The notes beneath the pieces were generated by a model. That model was not told the DNA's origin and searched no databases. It saw only the letters and a program-made list of their open reading frames with translations. From the NCBI RefSeq assembly GCF_042666235.1, contig NZ_JBHTFQ010000006.1, positions 186,001 through 250,000 of the forward strand: a DNA stretch of 64,000 bases. The letters run 5' to 3'. Below are positions 1 through 8,032 of the stretch, piece after piece. The DNA comes from Halodurantibacterium daqingensis. GTDB lineage: Bacteria > Pseudomonadota > Alphaproteobacteria > Rhodobacterales > Rhodobacteraceae. A program made the translations under genes and the position numbers. The first letter of the stretch is position 1; every line of letters begins with the position of its first letter.

Positions 1-264
1 ATCAAGGTCAATCCGCTGGCGCACTGGACGCGGGACGACCTGCAGGACTATATCGTCAACAACCGCCTGCCCCGGCATCCGCTGGTGGCGCAAGGCTATC
101 CCTCGATCGGCTGCGCGCCCTGCACCAGCCCCGTCAAACCCGGCGAAGATCCCCGCGCGGGCCGCTGGCGCGGGCAGGACAAGGAAGAGTGCGGCATCCA
201 TTTCATCAACGGCAAGGTCGTCCGCGGCCCGCTGCCGAAAACGACCGGAGAGACCGCAGCATGA
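1..264 (+). CDS. cysH: Phosphoadenylyl-sulfate reductase, C-terminal part (truncated by window edge)
   Basis: Only the last 87 codons are inside the window; the frame is open from base 1 to the TGA at 262-264. The fragment has the C-terminal hallmarks of the thioredoxin-type (P)APS reductase family: the GCAPC cysteine pair that, with an upstream pair, ligates a [4Fe-4S] cluster in APS-type enzymes, and the terminal ECGIH motif carrying the catalytic cysteine. The enzyme reduces activated sulfate to sulfite during assimilation in the cytoplasm. The stop overlaps the start of the DUF934 gene by four bases (ATGA), which fits a sulfate-assimilation operon entering from the left. The presence of the GCAPC pair favours APS over PAPS as substrate, by family knowledge. 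Confidence 0.93.
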   Translation: MKVNPLAHWTRDDLQDYIVNNRLPRHPLVAQGYPSIGCAPCTSPVKPGEDPRAGRWRGQDKEECGIHFINGKVVRGPLPKTTGETAA

Positions 265-692
265 GCGTGATCGTCACCGACGAAGGTTTCCGCCCCGACG
301 ACTGGACCGGCGGCTTTGCCCCTTTGGGGGAACGCAGCGGCCCCCAGGCGCTGGACCTGCCCGCCGATACCGACCCCGAAACCCTGCGCGGCCAGCTCGA
401 GGGCGTGGAGCTGATCCGCGTCGCCTTCCCCAGCTTTTCCAACGGGCGCGGCTTTACCATCGGGCGCTGGCTGCGCACCATGGGCTATGAAGGGCGGCTG
501 CGGGCCGCCGGCCATGTGATCGCCGATCAATATGCCATGGCGCGCCGGGTCGGCTTTGACGAGGTCGAGATCAGCGACGAGCTGGCCGCGCGCCAGCCGG
601 CCGGACAGTGGCAATATCGCGCCGACTGGCAGGCGCATGACTATCAGTCGCGGCTGCGCGGCAATCCGTCCCCTTTCCCCCGTAACGCCTGA
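261..692 (+). CDS. DUF934 family protein (sulfur assimilation-associated)
   Basis: This 143-residue protein starts at the ATG overlapping the cysH stop. An in-frame ATG at 189 lies inside cysH and is not used. The C-terminal two thirds (an EGVELIRVAFPSFSNGRGF-like stretch, then a TMGYEGRLRAAGHVIADQY-like stretch) match the DUF934 family, which is found almost exclusively beside cysH, cysI and cysG in proteobacteria. The biochemical role is not established; a helper function in siroheme- or ferredoxin-dependent sulfite reduction has been proposed from context. Translational coupling to cysH is inferred from the ATGA overlap. The ferredoxin-NADP reductase follows after about 50 bp and could supply electrons to the same pathway. 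Confidence 0.9.
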   Translation: MSVIVTDEGFRPDDWTGGFAPLGERSGPQALDLPADTDPETLRGQLEGVELIRVAFPSFSNGRGFTIGRWLRTMGYEGRLRAAGHVIADQYAMARRVGFDEVEISDELAARQPAGQWQYRADWQAHDYQSRLRGNPSPFPRNA

Positions 693-741
693 GCGTTAGA
701 ACGACCTGAATCAGAGGCGGGGCGCATGCCCCGGATGCCAC

Positions 742-1548
742 ATGAACCAACAGACTTCCGTGCAACCGGCCGTGAAAACCCTTCCCGATGCGCAGACGGT
801 CACCGCCGTGCGCCACTGGACCGACGATCTGTTCTCGTTCCGGGTGACGCGGCCGCAGTCGCTGCGGTTCCGGTCGGGCGAATTCGTGATGATCGGCCTC
901 CTGAAGGAGGACGGCAAGCCGCTCTTGCGCGCCTATTCGATCGCCTCGCCCTCCTGGGATGACGAGCTGGAGTTCTATTCGATCAAGGTGCAGGACGGCC
1001 CGCTGACCAGCCGGCTGCAGCATATCCAGCCGGGCGACCAGATCATCCTGCGCCCGAAACCCGTGGGCACGCTGGTTCTGGACGCGCTGCTGCCGGGCAA
1101 GCGGCTGTGGCTCTTTGCCACCGGCACCGGCATCGCCCCCTTCGCCAGCCTGATCCGCGACCCCGAAACCTATGAACGCTATGACGAGGTGATCCTCACC
1201 CATACCTGCCGCGAGGTTGCGGCGCTGGAATATGGCCGCCAGCTGGTCGAGGAAACGCTGAACCACGAATTCATCGGCGAGGATGCCCGCGCCAAGCTGC
1301 GCTATTTCCCGACCACCACGCGCGAGCAAAGCCCGCAGATGGGCCGCATCACCGATCTGTTGCGGTCGGGCGAAGTGTTTCAGAAGCTGGGCATCCCGCC
1401 GATCAGCGCCGAGACCGACCGCGGCATGGTCTGCGGCTCGCTGGCCTTCAACCTGGAGATCAAGGAGATCCTCGAAGGCTTCGGCCTGCACGAGGGGGCG
1501 AATTCCGAACCCGCCGAATATGTGGTGGAAAAGGCCTTCGTCGGCTGA
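742..1548 (+). CDS. fpr: Ferredoxin--NADP(+) reductase
   Basis: This 268-residue flavoprotein moves electrons between NADPH and ferredoxin or flavodoxin in the cytoplasm. Visible features are the FAD-binding RAYSIAS motif near residue 69, the GTLVLD region after it, and the NADP-binding GTGIAPF motif near residue 130. The C-terminus ends ...YVVEKAFVG, as in bacterial subclass I enzymes; the length is normal (about 257-275). The start at 742 is preceded by only a weak ribosome-binding site, so the exact start is less sure than the frame. Placement after cysH-DUF934 suggests a link to assimilatory sulfite reduction, although this enzyme has many partners. Confidence 0.95.
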   Translation: MNQQTSVQPAVKTLPDAQTVTAVRHWTDDLFSFRVTRPQSLRFRSGEFVMIGLLKEDGKPLLRAYSIASPSWDDELEFYSIKVQDGPLTSRLQHIQPGDQIILRPKPVGTLVLDALLPGKRLWLFATGTGIAPFASLIRDPETYERYDEVILTHTCREVAALEYGRQLVEETLNHEFIGEDARAKLRYFPTTTREQSPQMGRITDLLRSGEVFQKLGIPPISAETDRGMVCGSLAFNLEIKEILEGFGLHEGANSEPAEYVVEKAFVG

Positions 1549-1935
1549 TCCCCGCCGCCGGGGCGCCGGCCGCCCTGAACGGGCCTCGGCGCTTCCGGCA
1601 TCGGCACCGCATCAGCCGCACGGCGCCGCCCCGGATCCCGCTATCGCGCGGGGCCGGACCGCCTTGGCCCGACGGATGCGGCACCGGGCTGCGGGGCCGG
1701 ATCCCGGCCGGGGAGCCGCAGCCCCCCTTTCGGGCGCGTTACCCTTGGCGCCGGGCTTTCACACTTCATGACATGCGCGTGACAGCGGCCCTTGCCGCGG
1801 GGACCGGCGGTTGCCCCGCGCGGGTGCGGGTTACATAACGGCCTGACCTGTTGTCCGGGTTTCCGGCCCTTGCCGGACCTGCCGCCCGGGCCAGCCGGCC
1901 CCAGGCCCCGGATCGCCCCATGTCAGAGGATATTC
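1549..1935. other. Gene-free spacer after fpr
   Basis: These 387 bases are very GC-rich and hold no open frame with a recognisable product. A small hairpin (CCCCG-CCGC-CGGGG) lies just after the fpr stop at about 1551-1564 but has no T-tract, so it is at best part of a factor-dependent terminator. A ribosome-binding site for the lipoprotein gene is visible at the right end (CAGAGGA at 1924-1930). Confidence 0.6.
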
Positions 1936-2094
1936 ATGAAATCGCTTGTTCTTTGTGCCTCGCTGGCCCTGCTTGCCGCCTGCGCGGGACCGACGACGCT
2001 GACCCCGGCCGAACGGCAACTGAGCGCGCTTTGCGCCGAGGGCGACGGCGCCGCCTGCACCGCGCTTGACCGGCTGAACCGCCCGCGCCCCTGA
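1936..2094 (+). CDS. Small lipoprotein, 52 residues
   Basis: The predicted product begins MKSLVLCASLALLAACAG: a short basic N-terminus, a hydrophobic stretch and a lipobox (LLAAC) with the acylated cysteine at residue 16. The mature part is only about 37 residues and has two further cysteines, each followed within a few residues by an acidic-alanine stretch. The start is supported by an AGAGGA ribosome-binding site at proper distance; an upstream in-frame ATG at 1792 has no such support. Very short lipoproteins of this type occur in many Rhodobacteraceae without known function. It stands alone between two long spacers. The lipoprotein signal is seen directly; any role is unknown. Confidence 0.7.
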   Translation: MKSLVLCASLALLAACAGPTTLTPAERQLSALCAEGDGAACTALDRLNRPRP

Positions 2095-2983
2095 GCGGCA
2101 CGGCATGCGACGGCCCGGACCCGACCGCGCGACCGGCGTGGAAGGCCGGGCCGCGCGCCCGTCAGGCCCTTCCCCCCGGCGGCGCCGACCTGATCGCCTC
2201 TGGCTGCCCCGGATCTGCCGCGGCGGGACCGGCCCCGCCGCCGTCGCGGCGCCCGGAAGAAACCGCCGCAGGGGGCAGATGGGCCAGGGCCGCCCCTTCG
2301 GCCAATCCCGGCCTCGGACGCGCCCGCCGCAAGATGCCCTGCACGGCAGAGCATCTGCCGTTCTCGGTTCAGGGGGCAGGCGCTCCGGCCGGGAATGAGC
2401 GTCGCAAGCCCGCGAAAGCAGCCCCATCCGGCCGAAGCCACCTGCCCTCCGCCAAGCCGACGGCCGCCGCCGCGCCGCGGACCAAGGCTCTCCGCCGCCC
2501 CGCAGGCGCCCTGCCGCCAACACTCTGCCGCGCACCCGCCGGCGGTTCAGCGCCAGGCACCCGTTGGCGGGCCGCCGCCACTGCCAGGGACGGATGACGC
2601 CGCGGTGCTTGACCCGATGGTGCCGCGCCGGGCTTTGACGACCGGTTCGGCCGGATGTGGACCCTCTACCCCCCTCCTGCGCGCGACGTTTCGCTGCGGC
2701 AACCGCGATGTGGTGCAGATGAGAAATACGCCGTCACTGGCCCCGGGGGTTGCGGCGCGACCTGGCCCGCCGGTGCAAGGTCAGGCACGGCCCGGCGGGC
2801 GCACCACCGGCAACACTCTGCCGCGCGTCTCCCGCGCGTCTGCCGCGCGTCTGCCGCGCATCTGCCGCGCGCGCGGAAGCGGATCAACCGGACGGGGGCC
2901 AGGCCATTCCTCGGGCGCCGAGGGCCGAACCCCGCGTGGCCCTCCTGACGCAAGGACCGGCGCCGCCCTCCGCAGCAACGACG
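2095..2983. other. Long gene-free GC-rich spacer
   Basis: Nearly 900 bases with no credible gene on either strand: every open frame is rich in Arg, Pro, Ala and Gly and has no family resemblance. It contains a 16-base direct repeat (CAACACTCTGCCGCGC) at 2518-2533 and 2811-2826; the second copy runs into an 11-bp tandem array. Nothing else was recognised. Confidence 0.6.
2817..2871. repeat. 11-bp tandem repeat, five copies
   Basis: Five head-to-tail copies of TCTGCCGCGCG with single-base changes in copies 2 (TCTCCCGCGCG) and 4 (TCTGCCGCGCA). It lies in the spacer between the small lipoprotein gene and ndk. The unit length is not a multiple of three and no gene covers it, so it looks like a simple slippage-type expansion. 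Confidence 0.85.
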
Positions 2984-3014
2984 AAGGGCCGCGGCGGTTG
3001 CCCGCGCGGCCCTT
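2984..3014 (-). terminator. Hairpin terminator downstream of ndk
   Basis: A perfect 10-bp inverted repeat (AAGGGCCGCG at 2984-2993, its complement at 3005-3014) with an 11-base loop lies 25 bases past the ndk stop. On the minus strand the stem is followed by CGTCG rather than a run of T, so intrinsic termination may be weak. Confidence 0.6.
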
Positions 3015-3038
3015 GATGCCCTTGCCGGCGGTCCGGCC

Positions 3039-3461
3039 TTAGCCGACCAGTTCGAGGCCCGAGAAGAAGAAGGCGATCTCGATCGCCGCGTTCTCGGCCG
3101 AATCCGAGCCGTGGACCGAGTTTTCGCCGATCGACAGGGCGAATTCCTTGCGGATCGTGCCCTCGGCGGCCTCGGCCGGGTTGGTCGCGCCCATCACTTC
3201 ACGGTTCTTTGCCACGGCGCCTTCACCTTCCAGCACCTGCACCACGACCGGCTCGGAGGCCATGAATTCGCACAGCTCGCCGTAGAAGGGGCGCGCGGCG
3301 TGAACTTCGTAGAACTTGCCGGCCTGGGCCTGGCTCAGATGAATGCGCTTCTGCGCGATGATGCGCAGGCCGGCCTCTTCGAACTTGGCGTTGATCTTGC
3401 CGGTCAGGTTGCGGCGGGTCGCATCGGGTTTGATGATGGAAAGGGTGCGTTCAGTGGCCAT
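3039..3461 (-). CDS. ndk: Nucleoside diphosphate kinase
   Basis: This 140-residue protein begins MATERTLSIIKPDA, the conserved opening of the family, and carries the active-site NSVHGSDS motif whose histidine is phosphorylated during gamma-phosphate transfer between nucleoside tri- and diphosphates. The length equals the usual 140. The start is set by the family N-terminus; the open frame continues far upstream in low-complexity GC-rich DNA that is not part of the gene. It is a lone minus-strand gene with spacers on both sides and a hairpin terminator downstream. In relatives, ndk commonly neighbours the ABC-F gene that is found here divergently. Confidence 0.98.
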   Translation of the reverse strand: MATERTLSIIKPDATRRNLTGKINAKFEEAGLRIIAQKRIHLSQAQAGKFYEVHAARPFYGELCEFMASEPVVVQVLEGEGAVAKNREVMGATNPAEAAEGTIRKEFALSIGENSVHGSDSAENAAIEIAFFFSGLELVG

Positions 3462-3892
3462 TGTCGCCTCGTGCTGCTGGGGGCTGTGCCCCGCTGTGGA
3501 AAACCGGCGCCCTGCTAACACGGGCGGCGGGGCTTGAAAAGGTGATCCGGCATCCGGGCGGCCGGCGGCCCGCGACCGGGCGCGCCCGCTCCGGGCGGCG
3601 CGATGCGCCCCGCCGGGCAACAGGGGCAGCGCCCGACGCCGCTGCCCGTCGCGCCGGCCGCCCGGAACCGGGACCGTGCGGTCGCCAGCGGCCGGGCGCC
3701 CGCGGATGGCAAGCGCCGGGGCCTTCACCCCCGCCGGACCCCGGGGCCGCTGCCCCGCCCCGGTTCCGGGCGTGCTGCCCCCCGCGCCATCGGCACCCCC
3801 GCCTGCCCGCGCGCAACGCAGGCATCGGCCGCCCCCCCCCGCACGCGCTGCCCGCGATTGACGGCGCTGCGGCAATGGTGCAGGGGGTGTCC
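3462..3892. other. Divergent spacer between ndk and the ABC-F gene
   Basis: These 431 bases separate two divergently transcribed genes and should contain both promoters, but I see no convincing -35/-10 pair. The composition is extremely GC-rich, including a run of nine or more C near 3832-3840. Open frames across it on both strands are compositional. Confidence 0.5.
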
Positions 3893-5737
3893 ATGCTCAC
3901 CATACGCGACATCACCTATTCCGTCGAAGGCCGTCCCCTGTTCGAGGGGGCCAGCGCCATGATCCCGACCGGCCACAAGGTCGGGCTTGTCGGCCGCAAC
4001 GGCGCCGGCAAGACCACCTTGTTCCGCATCATCCGCGGCGAACTGGCGCTGGAGGGGGGCGAGATCAGCCTGCCCGCCCGCGCCCGCATCGGCGGCGTCG
4101 CGCAGGAGGTGCCCTCGTCCTCCACCTCGCTGATCGAGACGGTGCTCGCCGCCGATACCGAACGCGCCAGCCTGATGGCGGAATCCGAAACCGCGACCGA
4201 CCCCGCGCGTATCGCCGAGATCCACGCCCGGCTTTCGGATATCGACGCCTGGTCGGCGGAAGGCCGCGCCAGCTCGATCCTGCGCGGGCTGGGCTTCGAA
4301 CCCGAGGACCAGCTGCGCCCCTGTTCGGATTATTCCGGCGGCTGGCGGATGCGCGTGGCGCTGGCGGGCGTGCTGTTCGCCCAGCCCGACCTGCTGCTGC
4401 TGGACGAACCGACGAACTATCTCGACCTTGAAGGCGCGCTGTGGCTGGAAAGCTATCTGGCGAAATACCCGCACACGGTCATCATCATCAGCCATGACCG
4501 CGGCCTGCTGAACCGAGCGGTGGGCGCGATCCTGCATCTCGATGACCGCAAGCTCACGCTTTATCAGGGCGGCTATGACACCTTCGCCCGCACCCGCGCC
4601 GAACAGCGCGCCGTGCTGGCCGCCGAGGCCAAGAAGCAGGAGGCCCGCCGCGCCCATCTGCAAAGCTTCGTGGACCGGTTCAAGGCCAAGGCCTCGAAGG
4701 CCAAGCAGGCGCAAAGCCGCGTCAAGATGCTGGAGAAGATGACGCCGATCACCGCCCCGGAGGAGGCCGCAAAGCACGTCTTTACCTTCCCCGCCCCCGA
4801 GGAACTGTCGCCCCCCATCATCGCGCTGGAGGATGTGGCCGTGGGCTATGACGGCAAGGCGATCCTGCGCAAGCTGAACCTGCGCATCGACCAGGATGAC
4901 CGCATCGCCCTGCTGGGCCGCAACGGCGAAGGCAAATCGACGCTGTCCAAGCTGCTGGCCGGCAAGCTCGAGCCGATGGGCGGCAAGACCACCCGATCGT
5001 CCAAGCTGCGCATCGGCTATTTCGCCCAGCATCAGGTGGATGAACTGCACCTCGATGAAACGCCGCTGCAACACATCATGCGCCAGCGCCCGACCGAGGG
5101 CCAGCCCCGCCTGCGCGCCCGCCTCGCCGGCTTCGGCCTGATGGCCGCGCAGGCCGAAACCGAGGTGGGGCGGCTTTCCGGCGGGCAGAAGGCGCGGCTG
5201 TCGCTGCTGCTGGCCACGCTGGATGCGCCGCATCTTCTGATCCTCGACGAGCCGACCAACCACCTCGACATCGAAAGCCGCGAGGCGCTGGTGAACGCGC
5301 TGACCGATTATTCCGGCGCGGTGATCCTTGTCAGCCACGACATGCACCTTCTCAGCCTCGTGGCCGACCGGCTGTGGCTGGTCAAGGGCGGGGCCGTGGC
5401 GCCCTATGAGGATGACCTGGAGACCTACCGCAAGCTTCTGCTGCAAAGCGACGATCCGAAGCCGGACAAGCCGAAGCCCGAGAAGAAGCGCGCCAGCCGC
5501 GACGAGATGCAGGCGCTGCGCAGCGAGGTCCGCAAATGCGAAGAGCGTCTGGGCAAGCTGAACGACATGCGCGACAAGCTGGCAAAGAAGCTTGCCGATC
5601 CGGCGCTTTACGAACCCGCGCGCATCGGCGAGATGGAGACCTGGCAGAAGAAATACGCCGAGGTCATGGAAGGGCTCGACCGCGCCGAGGCGCTGTGGCT
5701 GAAGGCCCAGGAACGGCTGGACGAGGCCGAAACGTGA
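3893..5737 (+). CDS. ABC-F family ATP-binding protein (Uup/EttA-like)
   Basis: A soluble protein of 614 residues with two ABC ATPase domains and no membrane segment, typical of the ABC-F family whose members bind the ribosome E site. First domain: Walker A GRNGAGKTT near residue 34, signature YSGGWRMRV, Walker B LLLLDEPTNYLD. Second domain: Walker A GRNGEGKST near residue 342, signature LSGGQKARL, Walker B LILDEPTNHLD. The charged linker between them and the Lys/Glu-rich C-terminal tail (predicted coiled coil, roughly residues 520-614) resemble Uup-type members. The start is the ATG preceded by CAGGGGGTG at good spacing; an in-frame ATG at 3875 is possible. The frame opens far upstream only because of base composition. 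An unusual 18-bp repeat array begins right after the stop. Confidence 0.93.
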   Translation: MLTIRDITYSVEGRPLFEGASAMIPTGHKVGLVGRNGAGKTTLFRIIRGELALEGGEISLPARARIGGVAQEVPSSSTSLIETVLAADTERASLMAESETATDPARIAEIHARLSDIDAWSAEGRASSILRGLGFEPEDQLRPCSDYSGGWRMRVALAGVLFAQPDLLLLDEPTNYLDLEGALWLESYLAKYPHTVIIISHDRGLLNRAVGAILHLDDRKLTLYQGGYDTFARTRAEQRAVLAAEAKKQEARRAHLQSFVDRFKAKASKAKQAQSRVKMLEKMTPITAPEEAAKHVFTFPAPEELSPPIIALEDVAVGYDGKAILRKLNLRIDQDDRIALLGRNGEGKSTLSKLLAGKLEPMGGKTTRSSKLRIGYFAQHQVDELHLDETPLQHIMRQRPTEGQPRLRARLAGFGLMAAQAETEVGRLSGGQKARLSLLLATLDAPHLLILDEPTNHLDIESREALVNALTDYSGAVILVSHDMHLLSLVADRLWLVKGGAVAPYEDDLETYRKLLLQSDDPKPDKPKPEKKRASRDEMQALRSEVRKCEERLGKLNDMRDKLAKKLADPALYEPARIGEMETWQKKYAEVMEGLDRAEALWLKAQERLDEAET

Positions 5738-5754
5738 CCAGCGGGCGCCGGGCC

Positions 5755-6145
5755 GGAAGAAGGCTCCGCGCCAGAACGGAGCCCCGGGTCGGAACGGAGC
5801 GGCCCGGCGGAACGGAGCGGCCCGGCGGAACGGAGCGGCCCGGCGGAACGGAGAGCCGGGCCAAGAGGCCATGCTTGGCCGGAACGGAACCCCCGGTCGG
5901 AACGGAACCCCCGGTCGGAACGGAGCAGCCAACTGAAACCGAGCGCCCCGCCGGAACACAGATCCCGGACCGCACGGGGCATCAGGCCGGAACGGGATGC
6001 GGCGGTCAAACAGCGCCCACGCCCGGAACGGCGCACCGGCCCGGAAAGGCACGCCCGACCCGAACGCATGCCGGACTCGAACGGCATGCCTGCCGCGATC
6101 TGCCCCATTGGAACGGCGCGCCGGGCCGGAATGTCACCCGGGCCC
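5755..6145. repeat. Degenerate 18-bp tandem array (about 20 units)
   Basis: Starting 17 bases after the ABC-F stop, the sequence has a clear 18-base period. Units beginning GGAACGGA start at 5791, 5809 and 5827 (three identical copies of GGAACGGAGCGGCCCGGC), 5845, then 5881 and 5899 (two identical copies of GGAACGGAACCCCCGGTC), 5917, and degenerate units at 5935, 5953, 5971, 5989, 6007, 6025, 6043 and 6061. After that the phase slips, with last recognisable units at 6110 and 6128. Units at 5755 and 5773 open the array. The two blocks of identical neighbours suggest local expansion by slippage. The period is a multiple of three, so every frame reads as a hexapeptide repeat, but no frame has a start, ribosome site or family match. 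Confidence 0.88.
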
Positions 6146-7148
6146 GGCAGAGCGGACCGCCGCGCGCCGGCCTGCCGGTGATCGTGCCGGCAAGGCTGCC
6201 ACGCCCGCCCGCTCCCCCTCTCCCTGCGCATGCCCCCTGTTCGGGCGAGGCTGCCCTGTTGCACCCGTTTGCGCCGTCCCGCGCTCCGGCGGTCCCATTC
6301 CTTGCGCCTGCCGCCGGTCCATGCGTCCCCTCGCGGCACCGCCCGCGCCGTCCCGTCCTCCGGCGCTTTGTCTTGCGCGCCGCAGGCATCACGGCGGCCT
6401 GCGGCACCCGGCACTGCCAGCCCTCCAGCCGTCACCGCCCTTCCTTGCATCCGCCGACAGTCCACACGCCGCACCGCAGCCTTCCGATCGGCCTCCCGGC
6501 TTCCTGCGCCACACCACGTCCCATCCTGCCGCTGCGGTCACCGCGTTGCGTCCGGCCACATCTCCGCCCGCTGCACATGGCACTGCCGCAGTTGACCCCG
6601 GTTTCCCATGCCCCCCAAGCGCCACCCCCCGCCGCCCGGCGCTTGATCCCCTCGCTCGGAAGTCGCCGCGATCGCAGCCTCCAGGCCACGGGCGCAGCGC
6701 CAACCCGTCCCACTGCAAAAGGCCCGCGCGTTGCACGGCACTACAGCGCAACCGGCCCCTCCCCCCACGGCCCCGGCGTCCCGGTCCAGACCCGCCGCCC
6801 CCTGATCCCTATGTCCGGAAGGCGCAGCAATCGCAGCCACCAGGCCAAGGGCCGCCCCGTATGGCCAGGCGACGACGACAGACATCCCGGCAGCAACCGC
6901 CCCCTCCACGAGAGCCCCGCCCACACCACATCGGCGCGCCCGGCCAGAGCGCGCGCCCGAGGCGCGGCTCGCGCGCCTCGCCGCTGCTCCGCCGGCCCGA
7001 CCAGCCGCACCCCCACAAGCCCCGCGCCAACGCCCGCCCCTCGATCCGCGTCCCACCGGCCCATGGCGCGAGGAGGGCGCGGGGCCGGTGCGGGCTCGAT
7101 GCCCGCGCCGGCCCCATCCCCCCGCGCCTTCGGACAGGAGCAACGCTG
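6146..7148. other. C-rich, G-poor gene-free tract
   Basis: About 1 kb between the tandem array and marC. The plus strand is visibly rich in C and poor in G and A over hundreds of bases, unlike the balanced GC of neighbouring genes. Stop codons are rare by composition, so frames stay open for over 1 kb, one of them in frame with marC, but the translations are Arg/Pro/Ala/Ser runs with no family features. C-rich, G-poor RNA is the known signature of Rho-utilisation sites, so a factor-dependent termination zone for the ABC-F transcript is a reasonable inference. Confidence 0.5.
6645..6860. repeat. Imperfect 57-bp direct repeat (two copies)
   Basis: The segment at 6645-6702 (starting GATCCCCTCGCTCGGAAG, with GATCGCAGCCTCCAGGCCA) recurs imperfectly at 6804-6860 (starting GATCCCTATGTCCGGAAG, with AATCGCAGCCACCAGGCCA). 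The copies are about 160 bases apart in the C-rich tract. They share long exact blocks but differ by several substitutions, so the duplication is not recent. Confidence 0.7.
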
Positions 7149-7757
7149 ATGGACGTCACCTTCCTCATCACCGCCTTTGTCGCGCTGTTCGTGGTGATCG
7201 ACCCGATCGGCCTTGCGCCGCTGTTCATCGCCCTCACCGCCGGCATGACCCAGCGCGAACGCGTGGCGGTGGGCCTGCGGGCCTGCGCGGTCTCCATTGC
7301 GCTTCTGACCCTCTTCGGCCTCGCCGGCGAGGGCGTGCTGGCCTTCATCGGCATCTCGATGCCCGCCTTCCGCATCGCCGGAGGCATCCTGCTGTTTCTC
7401 ACCGCGCTCGACATGCTGTTCGATCGGCGCGCCCCGCGGCGTGAAGGCCAGACCATCCCGGCCGAGGATCCGTCAGTCTTTCCGCTGGCCATGCCGCTGA
7501 TCGCGGGACCGGGCGCGATGGCCACGATGATCCTCCTGGCCGGACAGACCGAGTCGAACCTTGCCCTGCTGGCCGTGCATCTGGTGATGGCGGCGGTGGT
7601 GGCGATGTGCTTCCTGCTGTTCCTGCTGGCCGGCCCGATCGAGCGCGTCCTGGGCCGCACCGGAACGCTGGTCGTCACGCGGCTTCTGGGAATGCTTCTG
7701 GCGGCGCTGTCGGTGCAGTTCGTCATCGACGGGCTGCGAAGCGTTCTCGCCTCCTGA
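7149..7757 (+). CDS. MarC family integral membrane protein
   Basis: The 202-residue product has about six hydrophobic segments spread over its length and the family opening, in which FVALFVVIDPIGLAPLFIAL matches the conserved N-terminal DP-G motif; the second half repeats the pattern around FPLAMPLIAGPGAMATMILL. MarC proteins sit in the inner membrane; despite the name they have no proven antibiotic role and no known substrate. The start at 7149 follows GGAGCAACGCTG, giving a plausible ribosome-binding site. The reading frame is open for another 1.1 kb upstream, but that part is low-complexity and is not included. It is a single-gene unit followed by a 275-base spacer. Confidence 0.93.
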   Translation: MDVTFLITAFVALFVVIDPIGLAPLFIALTAGMTQRERVAVGLRACAVSIALLTLFGLAGEGVLAFIGISMPAFRIAGGILLFLTALDMLFDRRAPRREGQTIPAEDPSVFPLAMPLIAGPGAMATMILLAGQTESNLALLAVHLVMAAVVAMCFLLFLLAGPIERVLGRTGTLVVTRLLGMLLAALSVQFVIDGLRSVLAS

Positions 7758-8032
7758 TCCCGGCAACCCGACGTGGCGCGGGGCCGGACAAGGCCGCTTT
7801 CAGCGCCGCGGCCCGACCCCGGGTGCAGCGCGGAACTCGTCGCCGGGCAAGGCAGCGGCGCGATCCCCGGCCGGACCGGGCAGAGGCGCGCGCCGGACAC
7901 GGGCCCGCGCCGCGCTTGACCACCCCGCCAGGCACCTGCACGACCGACCGCCGCCCGGCCTTGCTGTTTTTCCCAACCCGCCCGTGACAGCCGCCGTCCC
8001 GCGCCCTAGATTGCACCGCAGGGGGTATGCCG

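Noticed and set aside
3725..6052. 775-residue minus-strand frame covering the ABC-F gene and the repeats
   Set aside because: Antisense shadow of the ABC-F gene; its N-terminal Phe/Arg repeats are just the 18-bp array read in reverse.
5755..6145. Possible CRISPR array
   Set aside because: The units are contiguous, only 18 bases long, without spacers of unique sequence, and no cas genes are present.
5997..7148. In-frame upstream extension of marC giving a 586-residue protein
   Set aside because: The added part is Arg/Pro/Ala/Ser low-complexity, follows the C-skewed composition, and a ribosome site and family N-terminus mark 7149 as the start.
5536..7149. 537-residue frame through the 18-bp repeat region
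   Set aside because: It starts inside the ABC-F gene in another frame, has no ribosome site, and is open only because the DNA is C-rich.
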